From Deinococcus phoenicis (GTDB taxonomy: Bacteria; Deinococcota; Deinococci; Deinococcales; Deinococcaceae): DNA of 14,184 nucleotides. Positions 1-9,598 of this stretch are shown here, piece after piece. The position numbers and the translations under genes were made by a program. The first letter of the stretch is position 1, and each line of letters opens with the position of its first letter. A model generated the notes under the pieces. The model worked only from the letters and a program-made list of their open reading frames with translations, made no database searches and was not told where the DNA came from. The stretch is from assembly GCF_000599865.1 (NCBI RefSeq), contig NZ_JHAC01000064.1:1-14184 (forward strand). The letters are read 5' to 3'.

Positions 1-51
1 CCTGCGGCTCCGTGTCGTCTTAGCGGTGCTCGCCCATAACCTCACCAGGCC

Positions 52-1221
<1,170 letters not shown>

Positions 1222-1243
1222 TAGAGGCCAGCAAATCACTTTT

Positions 1244-1261
1244 ATTGCTTTGCAAAGCAAT
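1244..1261. promoter_or_regulatory. Perfect 18-bp palindrome, probable MarR operator
   Basis: ATTGCTTTGCAAAGCAAT is identical to its reverse complement, in an AT-rich patch unlike the GC-rich surroundings. It lies 58 bp before the MarR-family start codon and covers the -35 box and half of the spacer of the predicted promoter. MarR dimers typically bind such palindromes of 16-20 bp near their own promoter. Binding by this regulator is inference from position and symmetry. Confidence 0.8.
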
Positions 1262-1273
1262 CTGTTGTAGAAT
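1245..1273 (+). promoter_or_regulatory. Predicted sigma-70-type promoter of the MarR/dioxygenase operon
   Basis: A -35-like TTGCTT (1245-1250) and a -10-like TAGAAT (1268-1273) are separated by 17 bp. Transcription would start near 1280, giving a leader of about 40 nt with AAGGAGG at 1309-1315 before the ATG at 1320. The operator palindrome overlaps the -35 box and spacer, so a bound regulator would exclude RNA polymerase: an autorepressed operon is predicted. Confidence 0.65.
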
Positions 1274-1319
1274 CAGTTTACCCGGAGCGGCTGCTGTGCC
1301 CTCCACCCAAGGAGGACGT

Positions 1320-1775
1320 ATGCCGCAGCTGTCCAGCACCGAGATGCGCGCCTGGCGAGGCTTTCTGCACACCCACGACACCCTCTGGAAGACCCTGGAC
1401 ACGGAACTGACTCGCGAGTTCGATCTGAGCCTGCCCGCCTACGAATTGCTGCTGACCCTGGAAGACGCGGGGGAGGCGGGCGTGCGGATGACTGACCTGG
1501 CCCGTAGCCTGCGCTTCTCGGGAGGTGGGCTGACCCGGCTGGTGGACCGGCTCCAGCAGGGCGGCCTGCTCGAACGTCGCCGCTGCGCGACCGATGGCCG
1601 GGGCTTCGAGGCCGTCCTGACCCCGGAGGGTCGCCGCCTGCTCCGGCGGGTCCACGTCAAGCACCTCCAGGCCGTGCGCGCCCTGTTCCTCGACCGGCTC
1701 ACACCCGGGGAACAGGCCACCCTCGCGGCGATCTGGGACAAGCTCCAGTCGCCCCCACAGGAGAAGTCGGCATGA
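1320..1775 (+). CDS. MarR-family transcriptional regulator of the dioxygenase operon
   Basis: 151 aa, normal MarR length. The start at 1320 is chosen because AAGGAGG sits 4 nt upstream and the protein then begins just before helix 1; the open frame runs further up to 1128, but that part is unlike the family and crosses the promoter. The winged helix covers about residues 40-105: helices through TDLARSLRFSGGGLTRLVDRL, then a wing with the typical pattern of charged residues (R86-R88, D92, R94) before LTPEG. The only cysteine is C89, at the wing, and could be a target of electrophilic quinones; that is speculation. The gene is first in the operon and its stop overlaps the next start (ATGA). By analogy with B. 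subtilis MhqR it is expected to repress the downstream ring-cleavage genes until quinone-like compounds appear. The effector is inferred only from neighbours. Confidence 0.9.
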   Translation: MPQLSSTEMRAWRGFLHTHDTLWKTLDTELTREFDLSLPAYELLLTLEDAGEAGVRMTDLARSLRFSGGGLTRLVDRLQQGGLLERRRCATDGRGFEAVLTPEGRRLLRRVHVKHLQAVRALFLDRLTPGEQATLAAIWDKLQSPPQEKSA

Positions 1776-2746
1776 CCACATCCTCTCTGCACTTCAGCGG
1801 CCTTCACCACGTCAGTGCCCTCACGGCGCGGGCCGAGCGGAACCACACCTTTTATACCCGTGTGCTGGGCCTGCGGCTGGTGAAGAAGACGGTCAACCAG
1901 GACGACCCGCGCATGTACCACCTGTTCTACGCGGACGGGGCGGGCAGCGCGGGCAGCGACATAACCTTCTTCGACTTCCCCCGTGCGGCGCGCGAACACC
2001 GGGGCAATGACAGCATCACCCGCACCACCTTTCGCGTGTCGGGCGGGGAAGCGCTGGCCTTCTGGGCGGAGCGCCTGACCCGCGAGGGCGTTCCACACGG
2101 CGGCCTCGTCACCCGCGACAGCCGCCTTCACTTGGACTTCGAGGACCCCGACGGCACCCTTCTCTCCTTGATCGATGATGGGGGCGAGGGGCCGCGCGGC
2201 GTGGCCAACCCGCTCACGGACATCCCAGCCGCCTTTCAGCTTCAGGGCCTGGGCTACAGCGGCTTCACGGTGGCGGACCTCGCGCCCATCCGCGCCTTTT
2301 TCGAGCATGGCCTCAACCTGCGGGAGGTGCGGACATATCCCACTGGCCCCTTCACCACGCACGTCTTTCAGATGGGGGAGGGCGGGCCGCACGCCGAGCT
2401 GCATGTCACCGAGCGGGACGACCTGCCCCGGCACCGCCCCGGCGCGGGCGGCGTTCATCACGTCGCGCTGCGTGTGCGGAACGAGGCGGAACTGCGCGGC
2501 TGGCTCGCGCACTTGGAGCGCGCGGGCTACCCGAACAGTGGGCAGGTGAACCGCCACTACTTCCAGTCGGTGTACATCCGCGACCCGAACGGCCTGGTGA
2601 TCGAACTCGCCACCGACGGCCCCGGCTTCACGACCGACGAAGCCCTGGAGACGCTGGGCGAACGGCTCGCCCTGCCGCCCTTCCTCGAACCGCGCCGCGT
2701 CCAGATCGAAGCCCACCTCCGCCCCCTCACCCTGCAAGGAGCCTGA
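1772..2746 (+). CDS. VOC-family ring-cleaving dioxygenase (MhqO-like), copy 1
   Basis: 324 aa, full length for the MhqO-type two-module vicinal-oxygen-chelate family. The N-terminal module opens with LHHVSALTA and contains VNQDD (41-45) and LFYAD (51-55), hallmarks of this subgroup. The C-terminal module carries GGVHHVALR and [10 protein letters not shown]. Predicted Fe(II) ligands are H12, H229 and E278, the two-His-one-carboxylate set of extradiol dioxygenases. The family is linked in Bacillus to cleavage of hydroquinone or catechol rings in the cytoplasm; the substrate here is not known. The start ATG at 1772 overlaps the regulator's stop codon and has AGGAGA 7 nt upstream. The gene is a tandem paralogue of the next one, and both end in the conserved LPPFLEPRR block, which suggests local duplication and divergence. 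Confidence 0.9.
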   Translation: MTTSSLHFSGLHHVSALTARAERNHTFYTRVLGLRLVKKTVNQDDPRMYHLFYADGAGSAGSDITFFDFPRAAREHRGNDSITRTTFRVSGGEALAFWAERLTREGVPHGGLVTRDSRLHLDFEDPDGTLLSLIDDGGEGPRGVANPLTDIPAAFQLQGLGYSGFTVADLAPIRAFFEHGLNLREVRTYPTGPFTTHVFQMGEGGPHAELHVTERDDLPRHRPGAGGVHHVALRVRNEAELRGWLAHLERAGYPNSGQVNRHYFQSVYIRDPNGLVIELATDGPGFTTDEALETLGERLALPPFLEPRRVQIEAHLRPLTLQGA

Positions 2747-2748
2747 CC

Positions 2749-3717
2749 GTGACGACCAACGACCTGCACTTTAGCGGCATCCACCACCTCACCGCCGTGT
2801 CCGCGAACATCCGCGAGAACAAGCGTTTCTATACGCAGGACCTGGGAATGCGGCTGGTGAAACGCAGCGTGAATCAGGACGACACCAGCGCCTATCACCT
2901 CTTCTATGCGGACAAGGTGGCGACGCCCGGCACCGACCTCACCTTCTTCGACTGGCCGGTGGACCGCGAGCGGCGGGGCAACCATACCGTCACCCGCACC
3001 GCCCTGCGCGTGAAGGACGACCAGAGCCTGCGCTACTGGCAGGACCGTTTCCGGAACCTCGGCATTGGGCACGGCGACCTCACCGAGCGGGACGGGCGGC
3101 TTTATCTGGACTTCGAGGACCCGGAGGGGCAGCGCCTCAGCCTGGTCACGGACGGCGGTGCGGGCGACGCGCCGACCCCCTGGGAGCAGAGTCCGGTGCC
3201 CGCCGAGCATCAGCTGCGCGGCCTCGGCCCGATCACGATGACGGTGCCGAACCTGCGGCCCACCGACCTGGTGCTGCAAAAGGTGATGAACCTGCGCCCG
3301 GTGCGCACGTACCCCGACCCCGAAAGTCCCGCGCACACGGTCCACGTCTACGAGATGGGCGAGGGTGGACCGCACGCCGAACTTCACGTGGCGGTGCGGC
3401 CTGACCTGCCCCCGGCCCAGCCCGGTGCGGGCGGTGTGCATCATGTCGCCTTCCGCACGCCGGACGACGAGCAGTACCATGCCTGGAACGAGCGTCTGAA
3501 CGGGTTCGGCATCCGCAGCAGCGGCGAGGTGGACCGCCATTACTTCCGCAGCCTGTACTTCCGCGAGCCGAACGGCGTGCTGTTCGAGATCGCCACCGAC
3601 GGCCCCGGCTTCGGTGTGGACGAGAACATGGCGACGCTGGGCGAGAAGACCATCTTGCCCCCCTTCCTGGAACCGCGACGGGCGCAGATTCTGGCGGGCC
3701 TCAAGCCCATTGACTGA
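2749..3717 (+). CDS. VOC-family ring-cleaving dioxygenase (MhqO-like), copy 2
   Basis: 322 aa. It starts with GTG at 2749, two bases after the previous stop, with AAGGAG at 2736-2741 inside the end of the upstream gene, so the pair is probably translationally coupled. It has the same architecture as copy 1: IHHLTAVSA at the N-terminus, VNQDD (41-45), then GGVHHVAFR and [10 protein letters not shown]. Predicted metal ligands are H12, H231 and E280. The region at residues 135-190 and the loop before [12 protein letters not shown] differ most from copy 1, so the two may accept differently substituted rings; this is inference. Its likely role is cytoplasmic oxidative opening of hydroquinone- or catechol-like rings within the MarR-controlled operon. 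Confidence 0.9.
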   Translation: MTTNDLHFSGIHHLTAVSANIRENKRFYTQDLGMRLVKRSVNQDDTSAYHLFYADKVATPGTDLTFFDWPVDRERRGNHTVTRTALRVKDDQSLRYWQDRFRNLGIGHGDLTERDGRLYLDFEDPEGQRLSLVTDGGAGDAPTPWEQSPVPAEHQLRGLGPITMTVPNLRPTDLVLQKVMNLRPVRTYPDPESPAHTVHVYEMGEGGPHAELHVAVRPDLPPAQPGAGGVHHVAFRTPDDEQYHAWNERLNGFGIRSSGEVDRHYFRSLYFREPNGVLFEIATDGPGFGVDENMATLGEKTILPPFLEPRRAQILAGLKPID

Positions 3718-3761
3718 GACTGAGGGGGAATCAACCCGTCTGTTCTTCTGGAGGAGGAGTC

Positions 3762-4616
3762 ATGAAGCGTTTGGAGAACAAGACCGCCGTCGTGACCGGA
3801 GCCGCCCGTGGCATTGGCCGGGCCATCGCCGTCGCCTTCGCCCGTGAGGGTGCGGTTGTCGTGGGCCTTGACCGGGCGGGGCGGGTCAGCGAAACCACCG
3901 CCTATCCTGCGGCGACCCCCGCCGATCTGGAAGAGACGGGCCGCCTGGTGCAGGAAGCCGGGGGCCGCTTCATCGGCATTGAGGCGGACATCCGCGACCT
4001 GGCCGCCCTGCGCGACGTGGCCGAGCGGGTCAGGACCGAACTGGGCCGCCTGGACATTCTGGTCGCCAATGCGGGTATTCAGGTGTTCGCGCCGCTCCTG
4101 GAGATGAGCGACGCGCAGTGGAACGACGTGATCGACACCAACCTGACCGGCACGGCCAACACGGTGCGGGCCTTTGCGCCCCTGATGGCCGAGCGCGAGT
4201 ATGGGCGGATCATCGTGACGGCCTCGGGCCAGGGCAAGAAGGGCTTCCGGCACGGCAGCAGCTACGCGGCCTCCAAGTGGGGCATCATCGGCTTCATGAA
4301 GTCGGCGGCGATGGACCTGGGCGGACACGGCATCACGGTCAATGCGCTGGTGCCGGGCCTGATCTGGACCGACATGACCCGCAACGAGACGCGGCTGACC
4401 GAGGCGTACCACGATTACCGGCCTTCTACGGAAAAGCCACCCAGCGAGGAGGAGGTCGCCAAAGTACGCGCCGAACACTCCCCGCTGGGCCTGCCCTGGC
4501 TGCCGCCCGAGGACATGGCGCCGATGGTGGTGTTCCTGGCCTCCGACGAGGCGAAACACATCACCGGGGCCACCTTCGACGTGGACGCCGGGGCCAGCGG
4601 CGAGTTCACCGGCTGA
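3762..4616 (+). CDS. SDR-family NAD-dependent oxidoreductase with mycofactocin-type insert
   Basis: 284 aa classical Rossmann SDR. TGAARGIG (12-19) is the dinucleotide-binding loop, and D37 at the end of beta-2 points to NAD rather than NADP. NAG is at 103-105. The catalytic tetrad is N127, S155, Y168 and K172 (YAASK). After D37 there is an insert, with TAYPAATPADLEETGRLV at 46-63, before the ADIRDL strand (75-80). This arrangement is typical of the mycofactocin-associated SDR subfamily, whose members are about this length and hold NAD tightly. AGGAGG lies just before the ATG at 3762. It is the third enzyme of the operon (44 nt after copy 2, 33 nt before the fusion gene), so a carbonyl, alcohol or quinone/quinol-level conversion in the same aromatic pathway is likely. 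No mycofactocin biosynthesis gene is in the window. The subfamily assignment is from the visible pattern, not a search. Confidence 0.88.
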   Translation: MKRLENKTAVVTGAARGIGRAIAVAFAREGAVVVGLDRAGRVSETTAYPAATPADLEETGRLVQEAGGRFIGIEADIRDLAALRDVAERVRTELGRLDILVANAGIQVFAPLLEMSDAQWNDVIDTNLTGTANTVRAFAPLMAEREYGRIIVTASGQGKKGFRHGSSYAASKWGIIGFMKSAAMDLGGHGITVNALVPGLIWTDMTRNETRLTEAYHDYRPSTEKPPSEEEVAKVRAEHSPLGLPWLPPEDMAPMVVFLASDEAKHITGATFDVDAGASGEFTG

Positions 4617-4649
4617 AGCGGCAGCAAACCCAGCGACTGAGGAGGCACG

Positions 4650-6242
4650 ATGACCACCGGAATTCACCACACCACCGGCATCACCGGGGACGCGCAGGCG
4701 AACGTGGACTTCTACGCGGACCTGCTGGGCTTGCGGCTGGTCAAGCGGACCGTCAGCCACAACGACCCCACCACCCTGCACCTGTTCTACGGGGACGCGG
4801 CGGGCACGCCCGGAACCTTGCTCTCCTTTTTCGCCTGGCCGGATACTGCGCGGGGGCGGCGCGGCTCCGGGCAGGCGGGCGAGATCGGCCTGACGGTGCC
4901 TCTGGAAAGCCTCGGGGACTGGATGCAGCGCTTGCTCAGCCGGGGCGTGACGTTCGGCGGCCCCACCCGTGACGGCGATACCAGCCGCCTCACGCTGGAA
5001 GACCCCGACGGGCTACCCATCGTCCTCGTCGGCGTGCCGGACGCGCCTGCCGGGCGGCCCTGGGCCGGTTCCACCATTCCCGCCGCGATGCAGGTGCGCG
5101 GGATACACCACGTCGTCTTCTGGACGGAAGATCCACAGGAGACAGGCGCGGTGCTGGAACAGCATCTGGGGTTCCGGCGGGTGGGCGAGGTGGACGGACT
5201 GCACACCTACCGCGCGGCGGCGCAGCTGGGCCACACCGTCTACCTGCGGGACACCTCCGGCTTCTGGCCCTCGGCGGGAGGGGTCGGGACGCTGCACCAC
5301 GTCGCCTTCCGCACGGCGAGTGCCGAGAGCGAACAGGCCATCCTGAACGCGGTGCGGGAGGACGGCCTGGAAGTGTCCGAGGTGCGCGAACACGGCTACT
5401 TTCAGAGCATCTACTTTCGGGAGCCGGGCGGGAGCCTGATCGAGGTGGCGACGGACGGCCCCGGCTTCACGCTGGACGAGGACGCCGCGCATCTCGGGGA
5501 GAGGCTGGTGCTGCCCCCCGAACTGGAAGCGCAGCGGCAGGACATCGAGGTGACTTTGCCACACATCGCCCTTCCTGGAGAGGCCCGCCTCCCGGCCCGT
5601 GACCTGGGCTGGATTCACCGCTTTCAACCCGGCACCGCTGACCTGACCCTGCTGCTGCTCCACGGCACCGGCGGCAACGAGACCTCGCTGCTTTCGCTGG
5701 GGCGGCAGCTCGCCCCGGAAGCGAACCTGCTGAGCGTGCGGGGCCGCTCACTGGAGGAAGGCTCGCCCCGCTTCTTCCGCCGCTTCAGCGCTGCCCGCTA
5801 CGACCAGGCGCATCTGGTGGAAGAGGCGGACGCGCTGGCCCAGTTCGTGCGGGACGCGGCGGCCCTTTATGACCTCGATCCGGGGCAGGTGATCGCCCTG
5901 GGCTACTCGAATGGGGCGAACATTGCGCTGGCGACTCTCGCGCGTCACCCGTCCACCTTGGCTGGGGCGGTGCTGCTCCGTCCGGTGATGGCCCTGGATG
6001 ACCAGCCACAGACCGACCTGAACCGCCTGCCTGTGCTGGTCCTGCACGGCCAGCGTGATCCCTTCCTGCCCCTGGCGAAAGCGGTGACCCCTTACCTGCG
6101 CCAGAGCGGTGCGGACGTTCAGGAAGAGCGGCTGGAGGCAGGCCACGAACTCATCTCCCAGGACCTCGCCTTGACCGCCGGATGGCTGCGGGACCAAGCC
6201 CGGCACCTCGCGGGGCGACCCCAGTCGGGGGAGGAGTCCTGA
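4650..6242 (+). CDS. Fusion of MhqO-like ring-cleaving dioxygenase and MhqD-like alpha/beta hydrolase
   Basis: 530 aa, two enzymes in one chain. Residues 1-300 are a VOC dioxygenase: GIHHTTGIT at the start, then TLHHVAFR and LIEVATDGPGF, with predicted metal ligands H6, H216 and E265. Residues 300-330 form a linker. Residues 331-515 are an alpha/beta hydrolase of the MhqD/carboxylesterase type: LLLLHGTGGNE (oxyanion loop, 334-344), LSVRG, PRFFRRF, the nucleophile elbow GYSNG with S420, then D470 in GQRDP and H499 in AGHE as the triad. In B. subtilis the adjacent mhqO and mhqD genes encode these two activities separately. The frame is open throughout and both active sites are intact, so this is a real fusion. 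Opening of the ring followed by hydrolysis of the product in one protein is a reasonable inference. GAGGAGG precedes the ATG. It is the last gene of the operon. Confidence 0.9.
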   Translation: MTTGIHHTTGITGDAQANVDFYADLLGLRLVKRTVSHNDPTTLHLFYGDAAGTPGTLLSFFAWPDTARGRRGSGQAGEIGLTVPLESLGDWMQRLLSRGVTFGGPTRDGDTSRLTLEDPDGLPIVLVGVPDAPAGRPWAGSTIPAAMQVRGIHHVVFWTEDPQETGAVLEQHLGFRRVGEVDGLHTYRAAAQLGHTVYLRDTSGFWPSAGGVGTLHHVAFRTASAESEQAILNAVREDGLEVSEVREHGYFQSIYFREPGGSLIEVATDGPGFTLDEDAAHLGERLVLPPELEAQRQDIEVTLPHIALPGEARLPARDLGWIHRFQPGTADLTLLLLHGTGGNETSLLSLGRQLAPEANLLSVRGRSLEEGSPRFFRRFSAARYDQAHLVEEADALAQFVRDAAALYDLDPGQVIALGYSNGANIALATLARHPSTLAGAVLLRPVMALDDQPQTDLNRLPVLVLHGQRDPFLPLAKAVTPYLRQSGADVQEERLEAGHELISQDLALTAGWLRDQARHLAGRPQSGEES

Positions 6243-6268
6243 TGGTGAGACGCCGGGAAGACATCAGG
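6238..6268 (+). other. Inverted repeat over the operon's last stop codon
   Basis: CCTGATG (6238-6244) and CATCAGG (6262-6268) can pair as a 7-bp stem with a 17-nt loop. The TGA stop of the fusion gene lies in the left arm. There is no T run after it, so it is not a classical intrinsic terminator; it may be a weak 3' end structure or chance. Confidence 0.25.
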
Positions 6269-6300
6269 CTTCAGGACCACCCCTTGCCCAGGGAGGCTCT

Positions 6301-6572
6301 ATGAGCCAGCATCACCGTTCGGGACAACCCACAGGCAGGCCGCTTCGAGGCGCGCGTGGGGAGCGCCCTGATCTTCACGCATACCGAGGTCCCCAAGGCC
6401 CTGGAAGGTCAGGGGGTAGGCAGCCACCTGGTGCATGACGCGCTGGAGGAGGTGAGGGCGCGAGGCTTACAGATCATCCCCATGTGCCTCTGCCAGGGCA
6501 TGCGCCAGGTGCTCATCCGATGGCCGGAGCGGTCGCCCAGTTCGAGAACCCGGAGGACGTGCCGAACGGATA
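6301..6572 (+). pseudogene. Relic of a COG2388-type GNAT N-acetyltransferase
   Basis: The translation SITVRDNPQAGRFEARVG followed by FTHTEV..ALEGQGVGSHLV and ALEEVRARGLQIIPMC matches the small (about 95 aa) GNAT proteins of the COG2388/YjdJ type; EGQGVGSHL is the acetyl-CoA loop. It is broken. The ATG at 6301, preceded by GGGAGG, is one base out of frame with the conserved part, which directly follows a TGA at 6302-6304. About 15 residues that should stand between EARVG and the IFTHTEV strand are missing. After IIPMC the expected PF..Y..RHPEY ending is not readable in this frame. Family identification is from the sequence pattern and the substrate is unknown. In 6573-6760 I see no gene. Confidence 0.6.
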
Positions 6573-6772
6573 AAAAGGGTGATGTGCCGGCTCGCCGGTC
6601 CCCCCGGCCTCCGAGTCAGAGGCACCGCCCGCCAGCGGGGCCATGCTAGCTGTGGGGGCGGGCCTCTGGCCGGGCCGGGACGTGGAGTCAGCGGTGACCA
6701 GTAATCCCAGCATTCCCGGCGTTCATACGGAACCCATGTCCAGGGCGCGTACGGCTACCGGCCGGCTCGCCT

Positions 6773-7054
<282 letters not shown>

Positions 7055-7074
7055 GCCTGCCCGGAAAGGAAGAC

Positions 7075-8505
7075 ATGCCGCGACTGACCCTGCTGCAACT
7101 CAACGACCTCCACGCCTATCTGGAGCCTCACCCCGAAGTTTTCTGGGAGGCGGGGCAGCCGATGGTGCGGACGGCCGGCGGTCTGGCCCGTATCAAGGTG
7201 TACTTCGACGACGTGCGGCGCGAGGTGTCCCACCCCGTGATCGCTCTCGACTGCGGCGATACCTTCCACGGCACCGGACCGGTGGTGGAGACGCGCGGGG
7301 CCTTCCTGCCGGGGCTGCTGAACACGCTGGGGCTGGAGGGCATGAGCGCCCACTGGGACTTCGCCTACGGGCCGGACCACCTGAAAGGGCTGGTCGACCG
7401 CCTCAATTACCCCCTACTGGCCTGCAACATCACGGTTGAGGACGGCACGCTGCTGTTCCCCCCCACGCGGATGCTGGAACGGGGCGGCCTGCGCGTCGGT
7501 GTGATCGGCGTGGCTTGCAACCTGATCGGGGACATGGGGTCACTGTGGGGCACGGAAGGGTTGCGCGTCACACAGGGCCGTGAGGAGGTCGCGCGCCTGG
7601 TGCCCGAGTTGCGGGAACAGGGGGCGGACATGGTGGTGGTCCTCTCGCACCTGGGGTTCCCGCAGGACTGCGCCCTGGCCGAGGAGGTCCCCGGCATCGA
7701 CGTGATCCTCAGCGGCCACACCCACACCCGCCTGATGGCCCCGGCGCGCGTCGGGGCCACCGTGCTGGTGCAGGCGGGGTGCCACGGCAGCTTCGTCACC
7801 CGCCTTGATCTGGAGGTGATGCCCGGCGGGGTGAAGGTTCTTCACCACGAGTTGAAGACCATCTCGGCGGACCTGCGGGAAGACGCCGGACTCGCGGAGC
7901 AGATCGCCGCCCGGCTGCAACCCTTCCGCGCGGCGGCGGAGGAACAGGCCGGGGAAACCCGCGCCATCCTGCACCGGGGAACCACCCTCAGCGCCCCCGC
8001 CGACCTGCTGCTCACGGACGCGCTCCGGCACGCCGCCGGCACAGATATCGTCCTCTCCAACGGCTGGCGCTACGGGGCACCCATCCCGGCAGGCCCCGTC
8101 ACCCGCCTGGCCGCCTGGAACCTGATCCCGCACAATCCACCCGTCAGCACCGCCGAGCTGACCGGGGCCGACCTGAAGGAACTGCTGGAAGACAGTCTGG
8201 AGGCCGTCTTTTCGCGTGACCCCTGGCGCCAGAAGGGCGGCTACGTCAAGCGGCTGTCGGGCCTGGTCATGTACGCGAAGGCGGAGCATCCCCGGGGCCA
8301 GCGCATCCTGAAGCTGGAGGTCGGGGGCCGCCCCCTTGACCCGGAGCGTACCTACACCGCCGCCTACCTCACCCGGCAGTCGGTCCCGGAGAAATACGGA
8401 CGGCGGCACCGTGAACTGCCCCTGCGCGCCCGCGAGGCGCTGGAAACCTACCTGCGGGAACACGGCCCCTACACCCCGCCCCCCGCCAACGTGCGGCTCA
8501 CCTGA
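7075..8505 (+). CDS. SoxB-like metallophosphatase/5'-nucleotidase-fold protein, cytosolic
   Basis: 476 aa. The ATG at 7075 (GGAAAGGAAGAC upstream) is chosen over an in-frame GTG at 7015 that lies inside the YeeE relic. The N-terminal metallophosphoesterase domain has [12 protein letters not shown] (D11, H13), DCGDTFHG (D62), [10 protein letters not shown] (91-100), SHLG (H192) and SGHTHT (H215, H217), all metal or catalytic positions. The C-terminal 5'-nucleotidase domain spans about 295-465. Ordinary nucleotidases have GNHEF at the third motif. Here it reads AHWDF, close to the GHWEF form of the sulfur-oxidation thiosulfohydrolase SoxB. Unlike SoxB there is no Tat or Sec signal, so it should act in the cytoplasm. 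With thioredoxin 14 nt downstream and a YeeE relic upstream, release of sulfate from a protein- or thiol-bound sulfur group is a plausible role. A nucleotidase or sugar-phosphate role is not excluded. Confidence 0.85.
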   Translation: MPRLTLLQLNDLHAYLEPHPEVFWEAGQPMVRTAGGLARIKVYFDDVRREVSHPVIALDCGDTFHGTGPVVETRGAFLPGLLNTLGLEGMSAHWDFAYGPDHLKGLVDRLNYPLLACNITVEDGTLLFPPTRMLERGGLRVGVIGVACNLIGDMGSLWGTEGLRVTQGREEVARLVPELREQGADMVVVLSHLGFPQDCALAEEVPGIDVILSGHTHTRLMAPARVGATVLVQAGCHGSFVTRLDLEVMPGGVKVLHHELKTISADLREDAGLAEQIAARLQPFRAAAEEQAGETRAILHRGTTLSAPADLLLTDALRHAAGTDIVLSNGWRYGAPIPAGPVTRLAAWNLIPHNPPVSTAELTGADLKELLEDSLEAVFSRDPWRQKGGYVKRLSGLVMYAKAEHPRGQRILKLEVGGRPLDPERTYTAAYLTRQSVPEKYGRRHRELPLRAREALETYLREHGPYTPPPANVRLT

Positions 8506-8519
8506 ACTGGAGGAAAGCC

Positions 8520-8942
8520 ATGAGCGACATCCTGACCTGTCCCCACTGTCACGCCAGGAACCGGGTGCAGAACGTCCCCGCCGGACAGGTGCCCGTCTGT
8601 GCCCGTTGCGGCGCCCCGCTGCCCTGGCTGCACGACGGCACCGACGCTTCCTTTGCTTCGGACGTGCAGGCGAGCGTGCCCGTGCTGGTGGACTTCTGGG
8701 CACCCTGGTGCGGCCCCTGCCGGGTGATGGGGCCGGTGCTGGAGGAAGTGGCCCGGGAACAGGCGGGTAAGGTGCGGGTCGTGAAGGTCAACGTGGACGA
8801 GAATCCGACTTCTCCGGCTCGCTTTCAGGTGCAGGGCATTCCCACCCTGATCCTGTTCAAGGACGGCCAGCCCGTCGACAGGATCGTCGGCGCGGTGAAC
8901 AAGCAGGCCCTGATGGGACGGTTGGGGCGGCTCACGGCCTGA
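8520..8942 (+). CDS. trxC: Thioredoxin 2-type protein with N-terminal zinc finger
   Basis: 140 aa. The N-terminal 35 residues hold two CxxC pairs (C7, C10 and C27, C30), the zinc ribbon of TrxC/thioredoxin 2. A full thioredoxin domain follows: [16 protein letters not shown] with the redox pair C64/C67, VKVNVDENP, and the cis-proline at P108 in [11 protein letters not shown]. Length and layout are normal for the family. GGAGG sits before the ATG and the gap from the SoxB-like gene is 14 nt, so the two are very likely co-transcribed. The protein reduces disulfides or persulfides in the cytoplasm; the pairing suggests it may serve as sulfur carrier or reductant for the SoxB-like enzyme, which is inference. 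Confidence 0.92.
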   Translation: MSDILTCPHCHARNRVQNVPAGQVPVCARCGAPLPWLHDGTDASFASDVQASVPVLVDFWAPWCGPCRVMGPVLEEVAREQAGKVRVVKVNVDENPTSPARFQVQGIPTLILFKDGQPVDRIVGAVNKQALMGRLGRLTA

Positions 8943-8967
8943 AGGGGGGCGGGGTGGAAATCAGCCG

Positions 8968-9480
8968 TCAGCTTGAGGGGATGGTCTGTGACCGCCGCCC
9001 TGCCCGCACCTGCGCCCGCCCACGCCGCACGTACCAGCCCCAGAACACCAGCACGGTGAGCAGGAGTTCGGCCAAGTCACCGCCGTAATACATTAGCTTT
9101 GCGGCCTCCTGAAGCTGTCCCGGCGTGTTGCCCGTGTCCCTCGGCCACAACCCGGCATACAGCAGCTTGGCGAGCGTGGCATGGGCCGCCGTCCCCAGCA
9201 GGCCAGCCGCGAAGATGTGGAACTGCACCAGGCCGTGAATCAGGGAACTTTGCCCCATCAGGATGTACAGGGGCGTGAGGTACAGCAGCTACAGCCCGCC
9301 GACATTCAGCAGCAGGGCGCACAGCGGCCAGATGAGGGCCAGCGCCAGCGGGGCGGGAGCGCTGCCGCGAGCAGGAGGACGCCCAGTGCGAACCCCATGC
9401 TCCGCGTCCCGGCAGGCACCCCGCGACGGGTTAGGACCTGCTCCCGGTCCTCCAACACGTCCTGGCCCTGGGGTACTGTG
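8968..9480 (-). pseudogene. ctaG: Decayed CtaG (caa3-type) cytochrome oxidase assembly-like gene
   Basis: On the minus strand LYLTPLYILMGQSSLIHGLVQFH followed by GQLQEAAKLMYYGGDLAELLL and VLVFWGWYVRR resembles the C-terminal half of caa3_CtaG membrane proteins (copper/heme-copper oxidase assembly). An in-frame TAG at 9287-9289 interrupts it in front of LLYLTPLY, directly after LIWPLCALLLNVGGL. Further upstream, near 9350-9365, the reading changes frame to a hydrophobic stretch (MGFALGVLLLAAA) preceded by QGQDVLEDREQ. The N-terminal helices with the family's conserved histidines are not found, so the gene is truncated as well as broken. The downstream 96-codon open piece (8968-9258) starts at a Met within the conserved block and is unlikely to be a gene of its own. 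It converges with trxC. Confidence 0.6.
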
Positions 9481-9548
9481 CCCCGCCATCGCCTTCCTAC
9501 CGACCTCGTGCTGGAGGTCCACTCCCTTGAAAAGCCGTGGAGGAAAAA

Positions 9549-9579
9549 TGGACGTTATCCAGATGCCTTCTGGTAGACT
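9549..9579 (+). promoter_or_regulatory. Possible promoter and operator of the RES/Xre module
   Basis: TGGTAGACT (9571-9579) reads as an extended -10 element, with a weak -35-like TGGACG at 9549-9554 (19-bp spacer). A short inverted repeat, CCAGA-N5-TCTGG (9559-9573), lies between the two boxes, where an autoregulating antitoxin could bind. The transcript leader would be only about 13 nt. Both elements are weak and the call rests mainly on position. Confidence 0.3.
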
Positions 9580-9598
9580 CCGGCGGAGGAGGGCCACC

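Noticed and set aside
1439..2737. 432-codon minus-strand open frame across the MarR and first dioxygenase genes
   Set aside because: Low-complexity translation without motifs; the plus strand carries two clear families.
3540..4781. 413-codon minus-strand open frame opposite the SDR
   Set aside because: GC-bias shadow; the SDR has a complete catalytic tetrad on the plus strand.
7540..8703. 387-codon minus-strand open frame opposite the SoxB-like gene and thioredoxin
   Set aside because: No recognisable domain, and it spans two intact plus-strand genes.
8968..9258. 96-aa protein as an intact small membrane gene
   Set aside because: The CtaG-like similarity continues upstream across an in-frame TAG and a frameshift, so the open piece is better read as the end of a broken gene.
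9263..9598. Long N-terminal extension of the antitoxin frame
   Set aside because: It runs antisense through the CtaG relic, gives a Pro/Arg-rich sequence, and good ribosome-binding sites lie only before 9548 and 9599.
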